Source: Globomyces pollinis-pini (Eukaryota > Chytridiomycota > Chytridiomycetes > Rhizophydiales > Globomycetaceae). From it: a DNA stretch of 34,156 nucleotides. This document shows positions 8,778-18,947 of this stretch, piece after piece. The stretch is taken from the NCBI GenBank assembly GCA_025399215.1, contig MU621277.1, forward strand, positions 1 to 34,156, given 5' to 3'. Position 1 is the stretch's first letter, and every line of letters begins with the position of its first letter. A program made the translations under genes and the position numbers. Below the pieces are notes generated by a model. It searched no databases. It worked only from the letters and a program-made list of their open reading frames with translations, and had not been told where the DNA came from.

Positions 8778-9578
8778 ATGGTCGCTCTCGAAAGACTCGG
8801 TTGTTCTCCTCCCCTCAAAGACTCTCCTCTCTTGGACTCTCCTAAATTATTATATCGTTCCAATTCTTACAAACTCAGATCTAATCAATTTAATCTAAAC
8901 CTTAATAATCAAAAATCTATTCTAAAGAAATTCTCACAACTACCAAATCGTAAAAAGTCTATCTCGTTTTCAAACTCTATCGAGGTTATTAAACATTTTG
9001 AAAAATTGGAAACCCCAAAATCAATTGCTAAATCAGATTTGGTTTACGTGCAGGATAACGGTGACGTTAACTGTGCTTCTCTATCCTCTACGTTACTGAT
9101 ACCCAAATTTTGGAGTCTGAAATGTCATAATATTCACATCAATCACTCCTTACACCACGCTAATGTTTTATTGGACCAACACTCTCTCTACAATAATTCT
9201 TTTAGAATATCCATTCTGGTCAAGAATTTATCATTTCAAAAATACGTCAATGTTCGATTTACTACCGATAATTGGAAAACAATTCAAAACGTTCCCGCTA
9301 TTTTTCAAGGTTCAATGAGTAATGACCTAGATCGTTTCTTGGTTGTTCTAAACTTGGAAGAACTCTTGACTGATCAATTTGGTGTGTTGGAATTTGCTAT
9401 TCAGTATAAAGTTAATGGTGTTGAATATTGGGATAATAATAATTATCAAAATTATCAGGTACGTGTACAATTCTCTCCAAAAAATACTCTATTATTTGCT
9501 TATTCTCATACCACAAACTTCCTTTGTTTACTATTTGTGATTCAAAATGAATCATGGAATTTTAAATCTATTGATTAA
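8778..9578 (+). CDS. CBM21 glycogen-targeting regulatory subunit of protein phosphatase 1
   Basis: Expected to bring PP1 to glycogen or glycogen synthase, like yeast Gac1/Pig2 and animal PPP1R3 proteins. An RVxF-type PP1-docking motif (RKKSISFSNS, about residues 58-67) is followed by IEVIKHFEK, the usual downstream element. A CBM21 carbohydrate-binding domain spans about residues 113-228: ILVKNLSFQKYVNVRFTTD, NWKTIQNVPA, LEFAIQYKVNG, EYWDNNN.QNYQ. ATG 8778 is chosen over the TTG two codons upstream. The CBM21 ends at NYQ exactly where a strong donor-like CAG|GTACGT occurs (9459); no acceptor lies within 36 nt, so I read through to TAA at 9576-9578, but the last 40 residues may really be intron. 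It is short (266 residues) compared with Gac1. Confidence 0.9.
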   Translation: MVALERLGCSPPLKDSPLLDSPKLLYRSNSYKLRSNQFNLNLNNQKSILKKFSQLPNRKKSISFSNSIEVIKHFEKLETPKSIAKSDLVYVQDNGDVNCASLSSTLLIPKFWSLKCHNIHINHSLHHANVLLDQHSLYNNSFRISILVKNLSFQKYVNVRFTTDNWKTIQNVPAIFQGSMSNDLDRFLVVLNLEELLTDQFGVLEFAIQYKVNGVEYWDNNNYQNYQVRVQFSPKNTLLFAYSHTTNFLCLLFVIQNESWNFKSID

Positions 9579-9754
9579 TCATGTTATCCACCTTTTGATC
9601 ATGTTACCAGATGTTTTTATTTCCACGTTTCATTTCTCCATTCCGATTACTCATCATGACTCAGATTTCATATGTCAATTTTATCATCAGATTACTAGAA
9701 TTATAGCCAAATATGGCGATTAACTACTTTAAAGAATGTTATTAATTTTTGTAG

Positions 9755-9946
9755 ATGACTCTTGAAAGACCATTACCAAAACAGTTTGGCAAACCACAAA
9801 ACAGAATCAAAAACGTTGGACTTCGAAAACCAGCAAGCTTACCACTGTATACGGAAAACTTTGCATTATCAGATAATTTTTATCATCCACGAATGGTCCA
9901 GTTACCTAGAGTTCAGCGATGGCCGGTGGATAAAATGAATTCTTGA
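9755..9946 (+). CDS. Small hypothetical ORF, 63 residues
   Basis: ATG to TGA, basic and Pro-rich (LERPLPKQFGKPQNR, LRKPASLPLYTENF, YHPRMVQLPRVQRW). I do not recognise it. The ATG is directly preceded by TTAATTTTTGTAG, which looks like a splice acceptor, so this could be the last exon of a longer gene or a gene with a 5' UTR intron. I could not connect it in frame to the CBM21 gene. An AATAAAAG sequence at 10016-10023 could serve as a polyadenylation signal. Confidence 0.35.
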   Translation: MTLERPLPKQFGKPQNRIKNVGLRKPASLPLYTENFALSDNFYHPRMVQLPRVQRWPVDKMNS

Positions 9947-10757
9947 ATAGATAATTCCCATACTGGAAATTCACTTTATGAAAAATAGTAGATTTATTTT
10001 GATTGTATATGGCTTAATAAAAGCGTTCTCAAAGAGTTATTTCATTTATATTTCGTAATGAACTCATGTTCTTTCACTGCCCATCCATTCACATGCTACA
10101 TTGGCTGAAAAATCTATCCAATGCTAATTTCATGTGAAATTACCAAAAGGGCTGACTCCATTTAGCATGGTTACAAGATCATGGCTTTGCGGGCGGCGGA
10201 CTGTTTAGATGAACCTTTGCATGATCACGAGATGTCTTTCCAATCATTTGTACGATCATTAATCCCAAAATGAAATCTTTAATTAAATTATATCACACGA
10301 TGTCTGTTTCCTTGAACCACAAATGATCATGCAAGATCTATAGCATGCAGGATTGGTAATTGATGTTCCTAATTTTCCCTTGGCTCAGGTTCCATTAGAA
10401 TGCAGTCAATAAGATTTTGAAAGGGACCATATAGTTTTAAACCTACTAATATGTATTTTATCTGATGTAAACTTAACTGTCATTCACATTATTAATGTAT
10501 TGTGGTGTCTCTATTCACAATGTCTACAAACTGTGAGTAGAGAAGCACCAGTTTAACTAGGTGAATGGCATTAAACAATTGATACAAGGATTTTCTGCAA
10601 TTTCTTATTGCTTAAAATATTTATAAAAGACACCATCAAGATCTACTTTGTCGATATGGAATTACAACACTACGTCATTCTTGTAAACGCGTCACTATAA
10701 TCTTAACCTTATCAAATCAAACCATTGGGGAATTTGTAATTATACACTCAATTCAAA
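9947..10757. other. Intergenic with short upstream ORF
   Basis: No gene seen. Several TGATCATG-like motifs occur between 10160 and 10340. A TATA-like TATAAAAG is at 10622-10629, and a 14-codon uORF (ATG 10656, stop 10698-10700) precedes the next gene's start at 10758. Confidence 0.4.
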
Positions 10758-12266
10758 ATGTCGTCTATAGTTGTACAAAGTCAATGGATGGTTGAGGATT
10801 GTGTCGGGATACCCTCAAACTTTTACTTGTTCAATGTGATTGATAGAGATGCTTATGACCCAACTTTATATAACGAGACATGGCCTAGCTTTTTTCACAT
10901 GGCAGTGCAATCGTTTCCATTATATTGGTGTGGTCTCATCCAAGATAAAGTCCAGCCAAACGAATGTTGTCGTAATAGTATGGATATTTCCCAAAGTATG
11001 TATTACAGCGCCATCTTTGGATATTTGGATGAATCTGGTATCGAGAAGTTTGTTCCAAAGTCTGATATAAACACAAATTATTGTCATGTCAAAGCATTAA
11101 CCAATGAATCGCTCAGTGGTTACTTGGAAATCTATGTAAGAGAGAATACTTGTGAAAATCATATACGATGCAACCAAAATAATTTTGACCTGTATGAATC
11201 GAAAGATTGTAGTGGATCCGTTTTAGAAACCCATCCAACAAGTAATTCGGAAAGTAACCATTACAATACCATTTTGGGGGATATTGGTGTTCAAACGTAC
11301 AAATTACACCAATCAACGAGTAATCTCAAGTGGACTTGTTATCTTCCAGGTGGAAGTCTAACACCGGATCTGAAATCGTTCAGTGGTATAACAGAAGTTG
11401 TGTTGGTAGTCATCATCATTGTTGGAGATTTCATTTTGATATTCAATTCGTTAAAAGAACTTTTTAAACTATGGAGTCTTGAAAAACTACTTGCACTATT
11501 AACACAATTGTTGTTTTTGATTTACATTATCTTGCAGGTGAAGTATGATTTTACTATTTATGATACTCTTCCAGCATATTATCAAATGTTCCTTACCAAC
11601 GCTATTGGTTCAATTTCATACTCTATTGGAAGTCTATTTTTGGCAATGATTCCTATCGAGCTTATGGTGAAAGTATTTGGGTATCAAAAATGGAGACTTT
11701 TGATATTTGGAATTTTACTGATTGTTCATTTTATTTTCAGGGGATCTAGTTACTTTCTGTATTGGTTTATGACATATGACCGCCGTTACATTACTCCTCT
11801 GTTTACGTTTTTTGAAAGGTATTGGCTACCTTTATCTCCTATCTGGACAATTACCGTGATTTTAATCACTTATCTTCCCGCATTTTTACTGATGAAGAAT
11901 GTGGTGTTGAAATCAAAAGGGAAAGTTCAAAGTTTACAAGTCAAATTTCAACAATTCATCAAGAAAGAAAGACTTATGGTTGGTATTATGTGTTTATCAA
12001 TCTTGAACATTATGGTATATGTTACCGTGATTATTATCAACCGTGGTCATCAACTGGTTCTTCAAAGTGATCGAATGGTGTTGCTTGTTAAGACTTTACC
12101 AACCGTCAATCTTACTATTCACTGTTTATTGATTTTGCAGATCTTGAGACATATCAAGGTTATCCTATCCAGAGGAAAATCGACTGCGCAACCAAAAGGT
12201 ACGAAAGAATTGGGAATGAATTCGGAATTGCCGGCAACTGTTGATATGAAAACTGTGAAAATTTAA
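10758..12266 (+). CDS. Seven-transmembrane protein with Cys-rich N-terminal region
   Basis: 502 residues, single exon. The first about 205 residues are hydrophilic and Cys-rich (EDC, YWCG, NECC, NYC, ENTCENHIRC, KDCSGS, WTCYLPGG), which suggests a disulfide-bonded extracellular or luminal domain. Seven hydrophobic segments follow at roughly 211-232, 243-262, 278-302, 310-336, 354-379, 405-429 and 441-464, then a 35-residue polar tail. The layout is that of a GPCR with an ectodomain, but I see no diagnostic motif of a known GPCR class, so ligand and G-protein coupling are unknown. No N-terminal signal peptide is visible, odd for such a long ectodomain; an unseen upstream exon might supply one. 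A 14-codon uORF lies about 60 nt upstream. Confidence 0.85.
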   Translation: MSSIVVQSQWMVEDCVGIPSNFYLFNVIDRDAYDPTLYNETWPSFFHMAVQSFPLYWCGLIQDKVQPNECCRNSMDISQSMYYSAIFGYLDESGIEKFVPKSDINTNYCHVKALTNESLSGYLEIYVRENTCENHIRCNQNNFDLYESKDCSGSVLETHPTSNSESNHYNTILGDIGVQTYKLHQSTSNLKWTCYLPGGSLTPDLKSFSGITEVVLVVIIIVGDFILIFNSLKELFKLWSLEKLLALLTQLLFLIYIILQVKYDFTIYDTLPAYYQMFLTNAIGSISYSIGSLFLAMIPIELMVKVFGYQKWRLLIFGILLIVHFIFRGSSYFLYWFMTYDRRYITPLFTFFERYWLPLSPIWTITVILITYLPAFLLMKNVVLKSKGKVQSLQVKFQQFIKKERLMVGIMCLSILNIMVYVTVIIINRGHQLVLQSDRMVLLVKTLPTVNLTIHCLLILQILRHIKVILSRGKSTAQPKGTKELGMNSELPATVDMKTVKI

Positions 12267-12525
12267 CTGTTTAGAAATTGTTTAGATCAATAAAATGTAA
12301 AGTTTCGATAGTTCCTACGCTGTGCTAATGTATTTTATGGATGAGGAACAGACAAGTACACTATGTATAGTATGGTCTAACATATGAAGGTATTTGATGC
12401 GTTCCTAGTGTTTATTCACTAGCAATTCTACTATAAACACAGATCTACTACCGTGTTTTACTTTTTGTTTTTCCAGTTCAATGGCCCTTTGGTAGTCCAG
12501 TTGAGGCTTAGTAAGCCACTGAGTG

Positions 12526-12534
12526 TATAAAAAG
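12526..12534 (+). promoter_or_regulatory. TATA box of the LRR gene
   Basis: TATAAAAAG ends 24 nt before the ATG at 12559. The 5' UTR would be very short, so the ATG choice is constrained. Confidence 0.5.
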
Positions 12535-12558
12535 GAAGGAATTTGAAAGTAAGTTTAT

Positions 12559-14331
12559 ATGACAGTGGGAAACAGCGAAGATACTATACCGACATATTCA
12601 CATGCCCTTCAAATACAAAGTCTTTCGTTGGATATTCATCATCGTATTGCTGAATGGTCTCACCCTGAAGATGTCACTCAATATTCAATGGCTTCCAAAT
12701 TCTTTCTACCGATAAGAAACGATCTATTTTCAAAACGGAAAACATTAAAGATTAATGATGGAACTGATCTGGATGATCTTTCCAATTTTATCATTGAAAA
12801 CGTTCAATCTGTAAAAGTGACGAAACGGAACTTTCACTTCATAGCTTTAAACATGTTCGCGAATCTTCAGAATCTTCATTTTGTAAGTAGTGGAATAGTT
12901 GATGTTTCTCAATTGGCTTTTTTAATTAACCTGAAAGAACTTCATCTCAATTGGAACGAAATAGTTGACTTATCTCACTTAGCACCATTGATCAAACTTG
13001 AATCGTTGCAATTGCATCGTAATCAAATATTTGATGTTTCTTCATTGGTGTTTTTAGTTCACCTCAAAAACCTAAATCTCGAGTCAAATCATATAGATGA
13101 TATTTCCCCATTGTCATCTTCCATCAACCTTCAAGAACTTAATCTCAATTTGAATCAAATAGTTGATATTTCCCCATTGACTTCATTGGTCAAGCTTAAA
13201 GTGCTTGGTCTCAGGTCCAATCAATTAGTTGATCTTTCTGGATTAGAATCATTAATCAACCTTGAAATGCTTCATCTCGATTGCAATCAAGTAGTTGACG
13301 TTTCGTCATTGGAAGGGTTAATCAAACTTGAAAAACTAAATCTCAAGTCCAATCAAATAGTTGATATTTCCCCTATGGCATCTTTATTAAACCTGAAAGA
13401 ACTTAACCTCAATTCGAATACAATTGCTGATGTGTCCCCATTAGCATCATTGATCAAACTTAAAGAACTTGGTCTCAAATCTAATCAACTAGTTGATGTT
13501 TCTCCATTCGCATCATCAATCAATGTTGAAAAAATTTACTTGGATTCGAATCAAATACATAATATTTCTCCATTGGCATCTTTAGTGAAACTTGAAGAGA
13601 TTCATCTCTATTGGAATCAAATAATTGATGTTTCGCCATTGAAAACTTTGATCAACCTTAAAATACTTTATCTCTACAACAATCAAATAATTGATATTTC
13701 CCCGTTGGCATCATTGATCAATCTTGAAGAAATTTTTCTGAATGGAAATCAAATATTTGATATTTCTGCACTTGCGTCTTTAGTTAAACTTAAATACCTT
13801 CATCTAGCATCCAATCGAATAGTAAATGTGTCTCCATTAGCATCATTGTTCAACCTTGAAGAATTATTTCTCGATTCGAATGAAATAGTTGATGTTTCCC
13901 CCTTGGAATCATTGATTCACCTGAAACACCTCCATTTGGATCGGAATAAAATAGCCGATATTTCTCCATTGGTATCATTGATAAACCTAACAGTACTTAA
14001 TCTCAACTTGAATCAAATAATTGATACTTCTCAATTATCACCCTTGCTCCAACTTTCAACACTTCATCTCAATTCCAATCAAATAGTGGACATTTCCCCT
14101 TTGGAATCATTGATTAATCTTCAGGAACTTTATCTCAATTCCAATAAACTAGTTGATGTTTCGCCATTGAAATCATTGATCAAACTTGAAGAACTTCATC
14201 TAATCTCGAATCAAATAATCGATGTTTCTCCATTGGCATCATTGGTTAAACTAGAAGTACTTTTTCTCTTCAAGAATCGAATAGCAGATATTTCTCCGCT
14301 GGAATCTTTAATGGAATCTATTTTTATCTAA
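12559..14331 (+). CDS. F-box-like protein with 21 internalin-type leucine-rich repeats
   Basis: 590 residues, single exon. Residues about 16-60 (SLSLDIHHRIAEWSHPEDV, SMASKFFLPIRNDLFS) resemble an F-box, which would link to a Skp1-Cullin ubiquitin ligase. From residue 113 to the end the protein is 21 consecutive 22-residue LRRs plus a final partial one, consensus I(V/I)D(V/I)SPLASLINLKELHLNSNQ, with no insertion or deletion. The unit (22 residues, Asn ladder, D(V/I)SPL) is that of bacterial internalins and SDS22-like proteins rather than ribonuclease-inhibitor LRRs. No signal peptide or C-terminal cap is seen; the last unit breaks off at ESIFI. It probably binds a protein partner in the cytoplasm. 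Bacterial-like repeats could reflect transfer or convergence. Confidence 0.88.
   Translation: MTVGNSEDTIPTYSHALQIQSLSLDIHHRIAEWSHPEDVTQYSMASKFFLPIRNDLFSKRKTLKINDGTDLDDLSNFIIENVQSVKVTKRNFHFIALNMFANLQNLHFVSSGIVDVSQLAFLINLKELHLNWNEIVDLSHLAPLIKLESLQLHRNQIFDVSSLVFLVHLKNLNLESNHIDDISPLSSSINLQELNLNLNQIVDISPLTSLVKLKVLGLRSNQLVDLSGLESLINLEMLHLDCNQVVDVSSLEGLIKLEKLNLKSNQIVDISPMASLLNLKELNLNSNTIADVSPLASLIKLKELGLKSNQLVDVSPFASSINVEKIYLDSNQIHNISPLASLVKLEEIHLYWNQIIDVSPLKTLINLKILYLYNNQIIDISPLASLINLEEIFLNGNQIFDISALASLVKLKYLHLASNRIVNVSPLASLFNLEELFLDSNEIVDVSPLESLIHLKHLHLDRNKIADISPLVSLINLTVLNLNLNQIIDTSQLSPLLQLSTLHLNSNQIVDISPLESLINLQELYLNSNKLVDVSPLKSLIKLEELHLISNQIIDVSPLASLVKLEVLFLFKNRIADISPLESLMESIFI
12895..14280 (+). 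repeat. 66-bp tandem repeat, 21 units in register
   Basis: The LRR coding DNA is 21 x 66 bp = 1386 bp exactly, with the partial 22nd unit starting at 14281. In units 4-11 the central tripeptides alternate between (I/L)N(L/V) and (I/V)KL, which suggests duplication of 132-bp pairs in part of the array. Confidence 0.9.
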
Positions 14332-14964
14332 ACACACCGCCTTTCTATTGAAAAAATATGCTTCAAGATAGAAGAAATAGCTGATCTGACAAAATGCATT
14401 CAAAATTCGCTGCCAAGCCGAATTATGGTAACCAAATCGAATAATTCCCACAGTTTTTTCAGACTATCAGACTGTACTTTGACTGATGCATGTGGTTCAC
14501 GTTGCGTTCATTGTATTTTTTGGCATTCCTAGAATAAACCAAATTCTGCTATGATTAAAGTAAGTGTGTTCAATATTGGAAATTAGTTCTATCAAAGAGG
14601 ATTAGTATGTGATCGTTCATGGTATTGGGTAAGAAGTACATGTGCCCCCATGTTCATAAGCTCTAAAAATTTATAGACAATGTTTACTGGAAGCAATTCA
14701 ATAGAAGAGCATTGGTGTGAACCACATAATCATCCATTTTTCTATCGATTGGCGTTTGACAGGACAGTATTACCACCAAGAAGTTCAAAACCATAACCTG
14801 GAACCAATACTCTTCAATTATAATTGAAAGCCATATGCAATGCATCCACTACTTCATTAAATTTTGGCATACTGTCAATCTTAAAAACTCAAACATGTCA
14901 AAAATCTTTCACATGTTAGCCGGTATTATATATAGCCATATCTCAATTGAAACTCCTTTCAGAA
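14332..14964. other. Intergenic, putative helicase promoter
   Basis: No gene seen. A few codons soon after the LRR stop (GAAATAGCTGATCTG near 14370) resemble the LRR core and may be a repeat remnant. A TATA-like TATTATATATAG lies at 14924-14935. CTCCTTTCAG ends 2 nt before the helicase ATG and may close a 5' UTR intron. Confidence 0.4.
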
Positions 14965-17122
14965 ATGGATCGATTTTCATACTCTTTCAATCGCCTTTCA
15001 ATAGGAAGAGGACGAAAACGCTCTCACGTGAAACCTTCGCGAAATCCAGTGATTAATATTCTAGTCCCATCACTAGAGTATCTTTGTGGGGAAGAAGATC
15101 ATTTCGAATCCGTCTCGAAAGCTTCCACTGTAAAAATCCCATTGATCTTTCGCTCTATTGAAAATTATCAAAGTGTCATGGAAAGTAACATCAAAGCGGA
15201 ATACTATCAATCAGTCCTGAATAGCTATCATGATATAACAAGAGGCGAGGGTGGATGGCTCAAGTTTTTGAAGTATAGAAACGAAAACAAAGTGGTTATG
15301 TTCCAACTGATCTCCCAAGACGAATCTATTGAGACTTGGTCCCAAATTCTTGTTCAAATAAAGGACCATAGTCAGTTGTTCTTGGTGACCTTTTGCGAAA
15401 ACAACCAAATGGTCTTGAAAGGTGGAGGTTCAATGGTCGTACATGGGGATTTGGAAATTCGTTCTATTTGTTATATTGGTTCTTTCCTTTTGCAGCTTAA
15501 AGAAACTTTAAAAATTGTCGAAAGAAAAAGTCATTTGTTAAATATGATTTTAGATCCGTCAATTTCTAGTGGGAGTGTGTCTACTTATTGTATGTCTGGT
15601 ATTTCCGATTTGGTTCCATGCAATGAAAAGCAAAGAGAAGCCGTCTTAGGATTAAAACCTGGATTAGAAGTGATACAAGGACCTCCAGGAACGGGCAAAT
15701 CTACCACAATTTGGCATATTATTAACTCTCGATTAGCACCAAATTCACAATGTCTCATCACTTGTAGCAGAAATCAAGCAGTAAATGCAGCAGTCGAAAA
15801 GGTAGCATCTTTCGGAGTAGTTGTGTTTGGCAATCCCGAGCGATTGGGGGAAGAAGCAAGAACATTTACTTTAACTGCACGTATTAATGCTGATGAGGAG
15901 GTTAAATTTTGGAATAAATCTAGAAATCGCGTTGCAAATATATTATCAAGATGGAAGAAATTCGACGTTTCTATCCATAAGAGGTTCGATATCCAATTTC
16001 CTGGTTTGGTTCGGTTGAAAAAAGCTTCCAAAGTGACTACTGAAGGTTTCAATGCAGCCTCACGATGGTGTTTCTTACTGAAAAGCATCTTATTCACCAA
16101 CAAACTAAAGAAGTTCAACCTGTATAGAAAACGGAATCTATGGCTAAGCTTTTGTCGCGGTTATGAAAAACTAACATCACTAATTGTTCCAAAGGTAAGA
16201 ATGATAAGGGAACGGTATATTCTTGGTAACTCTCGCGTCTACTGTTGTACCATAGATTCAACTTCAAATATGGTTAAAACTCTTGCTGACAAGAAAGTAG
16301 AATTAAATCTTGATACATGCATTGTTGATGAAGCTGGATGTGTCTTGGAAAGCTCCATTCCAATTCTACTAAAGTTTCATCCCACCAATGTTATCTTGAT
16401 AGGGGATCAAAACCAACTTCAGCCCTTTTCAGTTGTTCGTGATGATAATCAGCAACCTAAATATCATTGCCGAAGTCTACTTGAAAGAGTTGTTTTGAAT
16501 GGGGTCAACCCCTGGTTTTTAAGTGAACAATATCGAATGAATGAGGATGTTTGTAGCATTGTTTCTAATCTTTACTATGGTGGAGCGTTGGTGACTTCTC
16601 AGTCCTTAAAGAGATCTGGAGGTGTACAATGGATTCAAAATGATGGTGCTGAAATTGCCCATCCAAGAAGAGGATACTCCAATCCAAAAGAAGCAAGTAT
16701 CATTCTTGATCAGGTTATCTTTCTTTTGAATACAGTCAAGTCGGATAAGATTATTTATATCATTACTTTCTACAACAAGCAAAAGAAAGAAATCCTTGAC
16801 CTGATGGAACAAAATCAAGTGTATGTAACACATCAGGCACGAGTCACGGTGTTATCTGTTGATGCGTGTCAAGGTTCTGAAGCAGATTATGTAATTGTAT
16901 CCACCGTAAGAACGAAAGAAGTTGGTGGGTTTATGGAAGATAAACGAAGATTATGCGTCGCACTATCCCGGGCCAAATACGGTACTCTACTAAATAACTA
17001 ATCATTTAGGTTGTTTTATCATAGGTTCCAAGAAAAATATGAAGTCAAAAGGCAGCATACAATGGAAACAAATAGTCGAGCATTACGATAGCTATGGCAC
17101 TCGATTCTCATTAGATTCTTGA
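14965..17122 (+). CDS. Upf1-like superfamily 1 helicase (SETX/ZNFX1 type)
   Basis: Predicted ATP-dependent RNA/DNA helicase of 709 residues. Motifs in order: Q-like NEKQREAV; Walker A GPPGTGKST (from residue 239); Walker B IVDEAG (455-458 for DEAG); motif III GDQNQLQP; motif IV LSEQYRM; motif V SVDACQGSEADYVIVSTVR; motif VI VALSRAKYG. The CH domain of true Upf1 is absent and the N-terminal about 220 residues are not recognised. Exon 1 is 14965-16981 and exon 2 is 17010-17122, joined over a 28-nt intron (GTACTC...ATTTAG, with TAACTAAT) that restores the family's C-terminal sequence SRAKYGCFIIGSKKNM; without splicing the protein stops at GTLLNN. ATG 14965 is preferred to the upstream TTG. Role (RNA quality control, or element silencing as for ZNFX1) is inference. 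Confidence 0.88.
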
Positions 17123-18038
17123 AAGGTCATTTTTCATTTAATATATGAACTTTGCATCTACAATGCGTTGCTTTATTCATGTTATATACTCGCTTTCTAT
17201 CATATATCAAAAAATATCACATCAGTTTGTAGAACATGTATTCTGTAAATGAATAGTAAAATTTCACCCAAATTATTTAGTATAAATTTTGTATTTTAAA
17301 GATCTTGATCTTGATTCAAATCTAAAAGTGGATTAATTTTCCAACTTGGACTGGAGTTTTTTTTCAGAATACACAAGTTTCACCGATTGGATCCCATTGC
17401 CAATGGGCTTGTAACTGGAGATCACGATTGCTGCTTTTTGGGCTTGAGGTCCCAACTTAGAAACCTATTTTTTGCGGGTAATATGGGTTTCTACCTAAAT
17501 AATGACGAAAACAGTAATGGACTGGAAAACAACCAACCCCAAAGAAAGAAGATGTTAAATGAAAGAAACTCGAGAATCTTGAGAGAATGTTAATTGTATT
17601 AATGAAGCATTGATATTGATCAGAATATTTGCGTGTTATATAGTTCAGTCATGTATTGTTAGATATTGATTCATACACCACCGATCAATCGTGCTGAAGG
17701 ACAAAAAGCCCAGAGAAAATTGTGGTGCACGGGCTTGTTCAGAGCCAGTTGAAAATTCAAAAAAGTTTCCATTTATTCCAAAATACGCGAAATAGATTAG
17801 CTTTTGTTGGTGTAACATTCCGGTCTATGAAACTGGCTCTCAAATGAATAATTGGCAACAAAGACGGACAATCCATAAATACCAACGTTCAATTTCAACT
17901 GACGTCATCCCTTTGGTGGCGACGTCCCCCGCATAAAAGCAAAAAATTGGGGTTTGGCTTCTACCACGCCAAGAGACAAGATGATATAAATAGAACTGCA
18001 AGATCTTCAAATAATCCATTCTTAAAATTCTATCAAAT
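17123..18038. other. Intergenic, no gene supported
   Basis: A 15-bp perfect inverted repeat CCCATTGCCAATGGG is at 17393-17407. A 68-codon TTG-initiated ORF at 17387-17593 has no recognisable feature. GAGCCAGTT and AACTGGCTC form a distant inverted pair near 17735 and 17830. The right end carries the promoter of the next gene. Confidence 0.35.
17985..17992 (+). promoter_or_regulatory. TATA box of the secreted protein gene
   Basis: TATAAATA lies about 47 nt upstream of the ATG at 18039, the usual spacing for a strongly expressed TATA gene. Confidence 0.5.
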
Positions 18039-18821
18039 ATGTACACAATTACTATTATTACTACTATCATCACTATGACTTCTGCCCGTTTCGGACAACA
18101 AAATCCACCAATTCAAGGTACCATTGGACAATTAGTCGGTGGCAGTCTCGGTGGACAAGTACCTAGCACATTATTGGGAGGTGCAGATCCTTGTGAAAAA
18201 CTTCGTCTGGCAGATACAGTGGTTGCTGCTAAACCAGGAGATGCTGCAGTTTTGCAAGCTGCACGAGAATTGATCAATGCAGAAGCTAATTTCAACAACT
18301 TTCAACAGGCTGGTCCTAAATTCTGTAATGATCCTACTCTCCCTGTCACTCCTGAATTACGTGGTGTTCTTGCAGTGGTTTCAGACGAAGGTGTACAACA
18401 AAAGTTTGGTGCAAACGGTGGTGCTACAGCACAACAAATCAACGATATTGCTAAAGCATCAGTCACGACTCCATTAGCTGCAGATGGTAAATCTGTAGGT
18501 CAACTGTTTATTGAACAAGGATTTAACAACGCTGTCAACAAACCTGACGGTGTACAGGCTGTTGCACCAGCAGCGGTCCAGGGAGGGGCTGTAGGTGAAG
18601 TTACTGTTACTGTAACAGAAACTGTATGTGCTGCGGCACCAACTGGTAATGCATTAACTGGAGGTAATAACATTGCACCTGGCAATAATGTTGTGGGAGG
18701 TAATAATGCTGGGGCTGCCAACAATGCTGTGGTAGGTAATAATGCTGCAGCTGGTAACCAAAACCAAGTACTCCAACAACTCCGCAAACTAGTCTCGGAT
18801 ATGGCGAAAGTGTTACAATAA
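18039..18821 (+). CDS. Secreted Asn/Ala/Gly-rich protein of a fungal cell-surface family
   Basis: 260 residues, single exon. A short hydrophobic N-terminus (MYTITIITTIITMTSA) could act as a signal peptide. Residues about 50-165 resemble small secreted proteins of filamentous fungi: DPCEKLRLADTVVA, AEANFNNF, FCNDPTLP, LRGVLAVV, ASVTTPLAADGKSVGQLFIE and QGFNNAV. After a TVTVTETVC segment comes a low-complexity run of GNN/AAG repeats (about 206-243), then an amphipathic QVLQQLRKLVSDMAKVLQ tail. Codons are more GC-rich and regular than in the neighbours, which together with the TATA box suggests high expression. The function of the family is unknown to me. Confidence 0.75.
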   Translation: MYTITIITTIITMTSARFGQQNPPIQGTIGQLVGGSLGGQVPSTLLGGADPCEKLRLADTVVAAKPGDAAVLQAARELINAEANFNNFQQAGPKFCNDPTLPVTPELRGVLAVVSDEGVQQKFGANGGATAQQINDIAKASVTTPLAADGKSVGQLFIEQGFNNAVNKPDGVQAVAPAAVQGGAVGEVTVTVTETVCAAAPTGNALTGGNNIAPGNNVVGGNNAGAANNAVVGNNAAAGNQNQVLQQLRKLVSDMAKVLQ

Positions 18822-18947
18822 ACATGTAAAGATTAAACTTAAAAATATTCCATTTGATTGCATGAGACTTATATCTTCAATCTTACAAGTTGATATTTGA
18901 TATTTAGTAAAAACTAATAGAAACGTGTAGATGCAAAGAATACCACT

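Noticed and set aside
9459..9610. 152-nt intron at the end of the CBM21 gene
   Set aside because: The donor CAG|GTACGT is good, but the length is far outside the local range and the following exon reads poorly; kept only as a caveat.
17393..17407. CCCATTGCCAATGGG as a possible operator or terminator
   Set aside because: An isolated 15-bp inverted repeat in a long spacer without positional support.
17387..17593. 68-codon ORF between the helicase and the secreted protein
   Set aside because: TTG start, no family resemblance, and no promoter or splice context that would support it.
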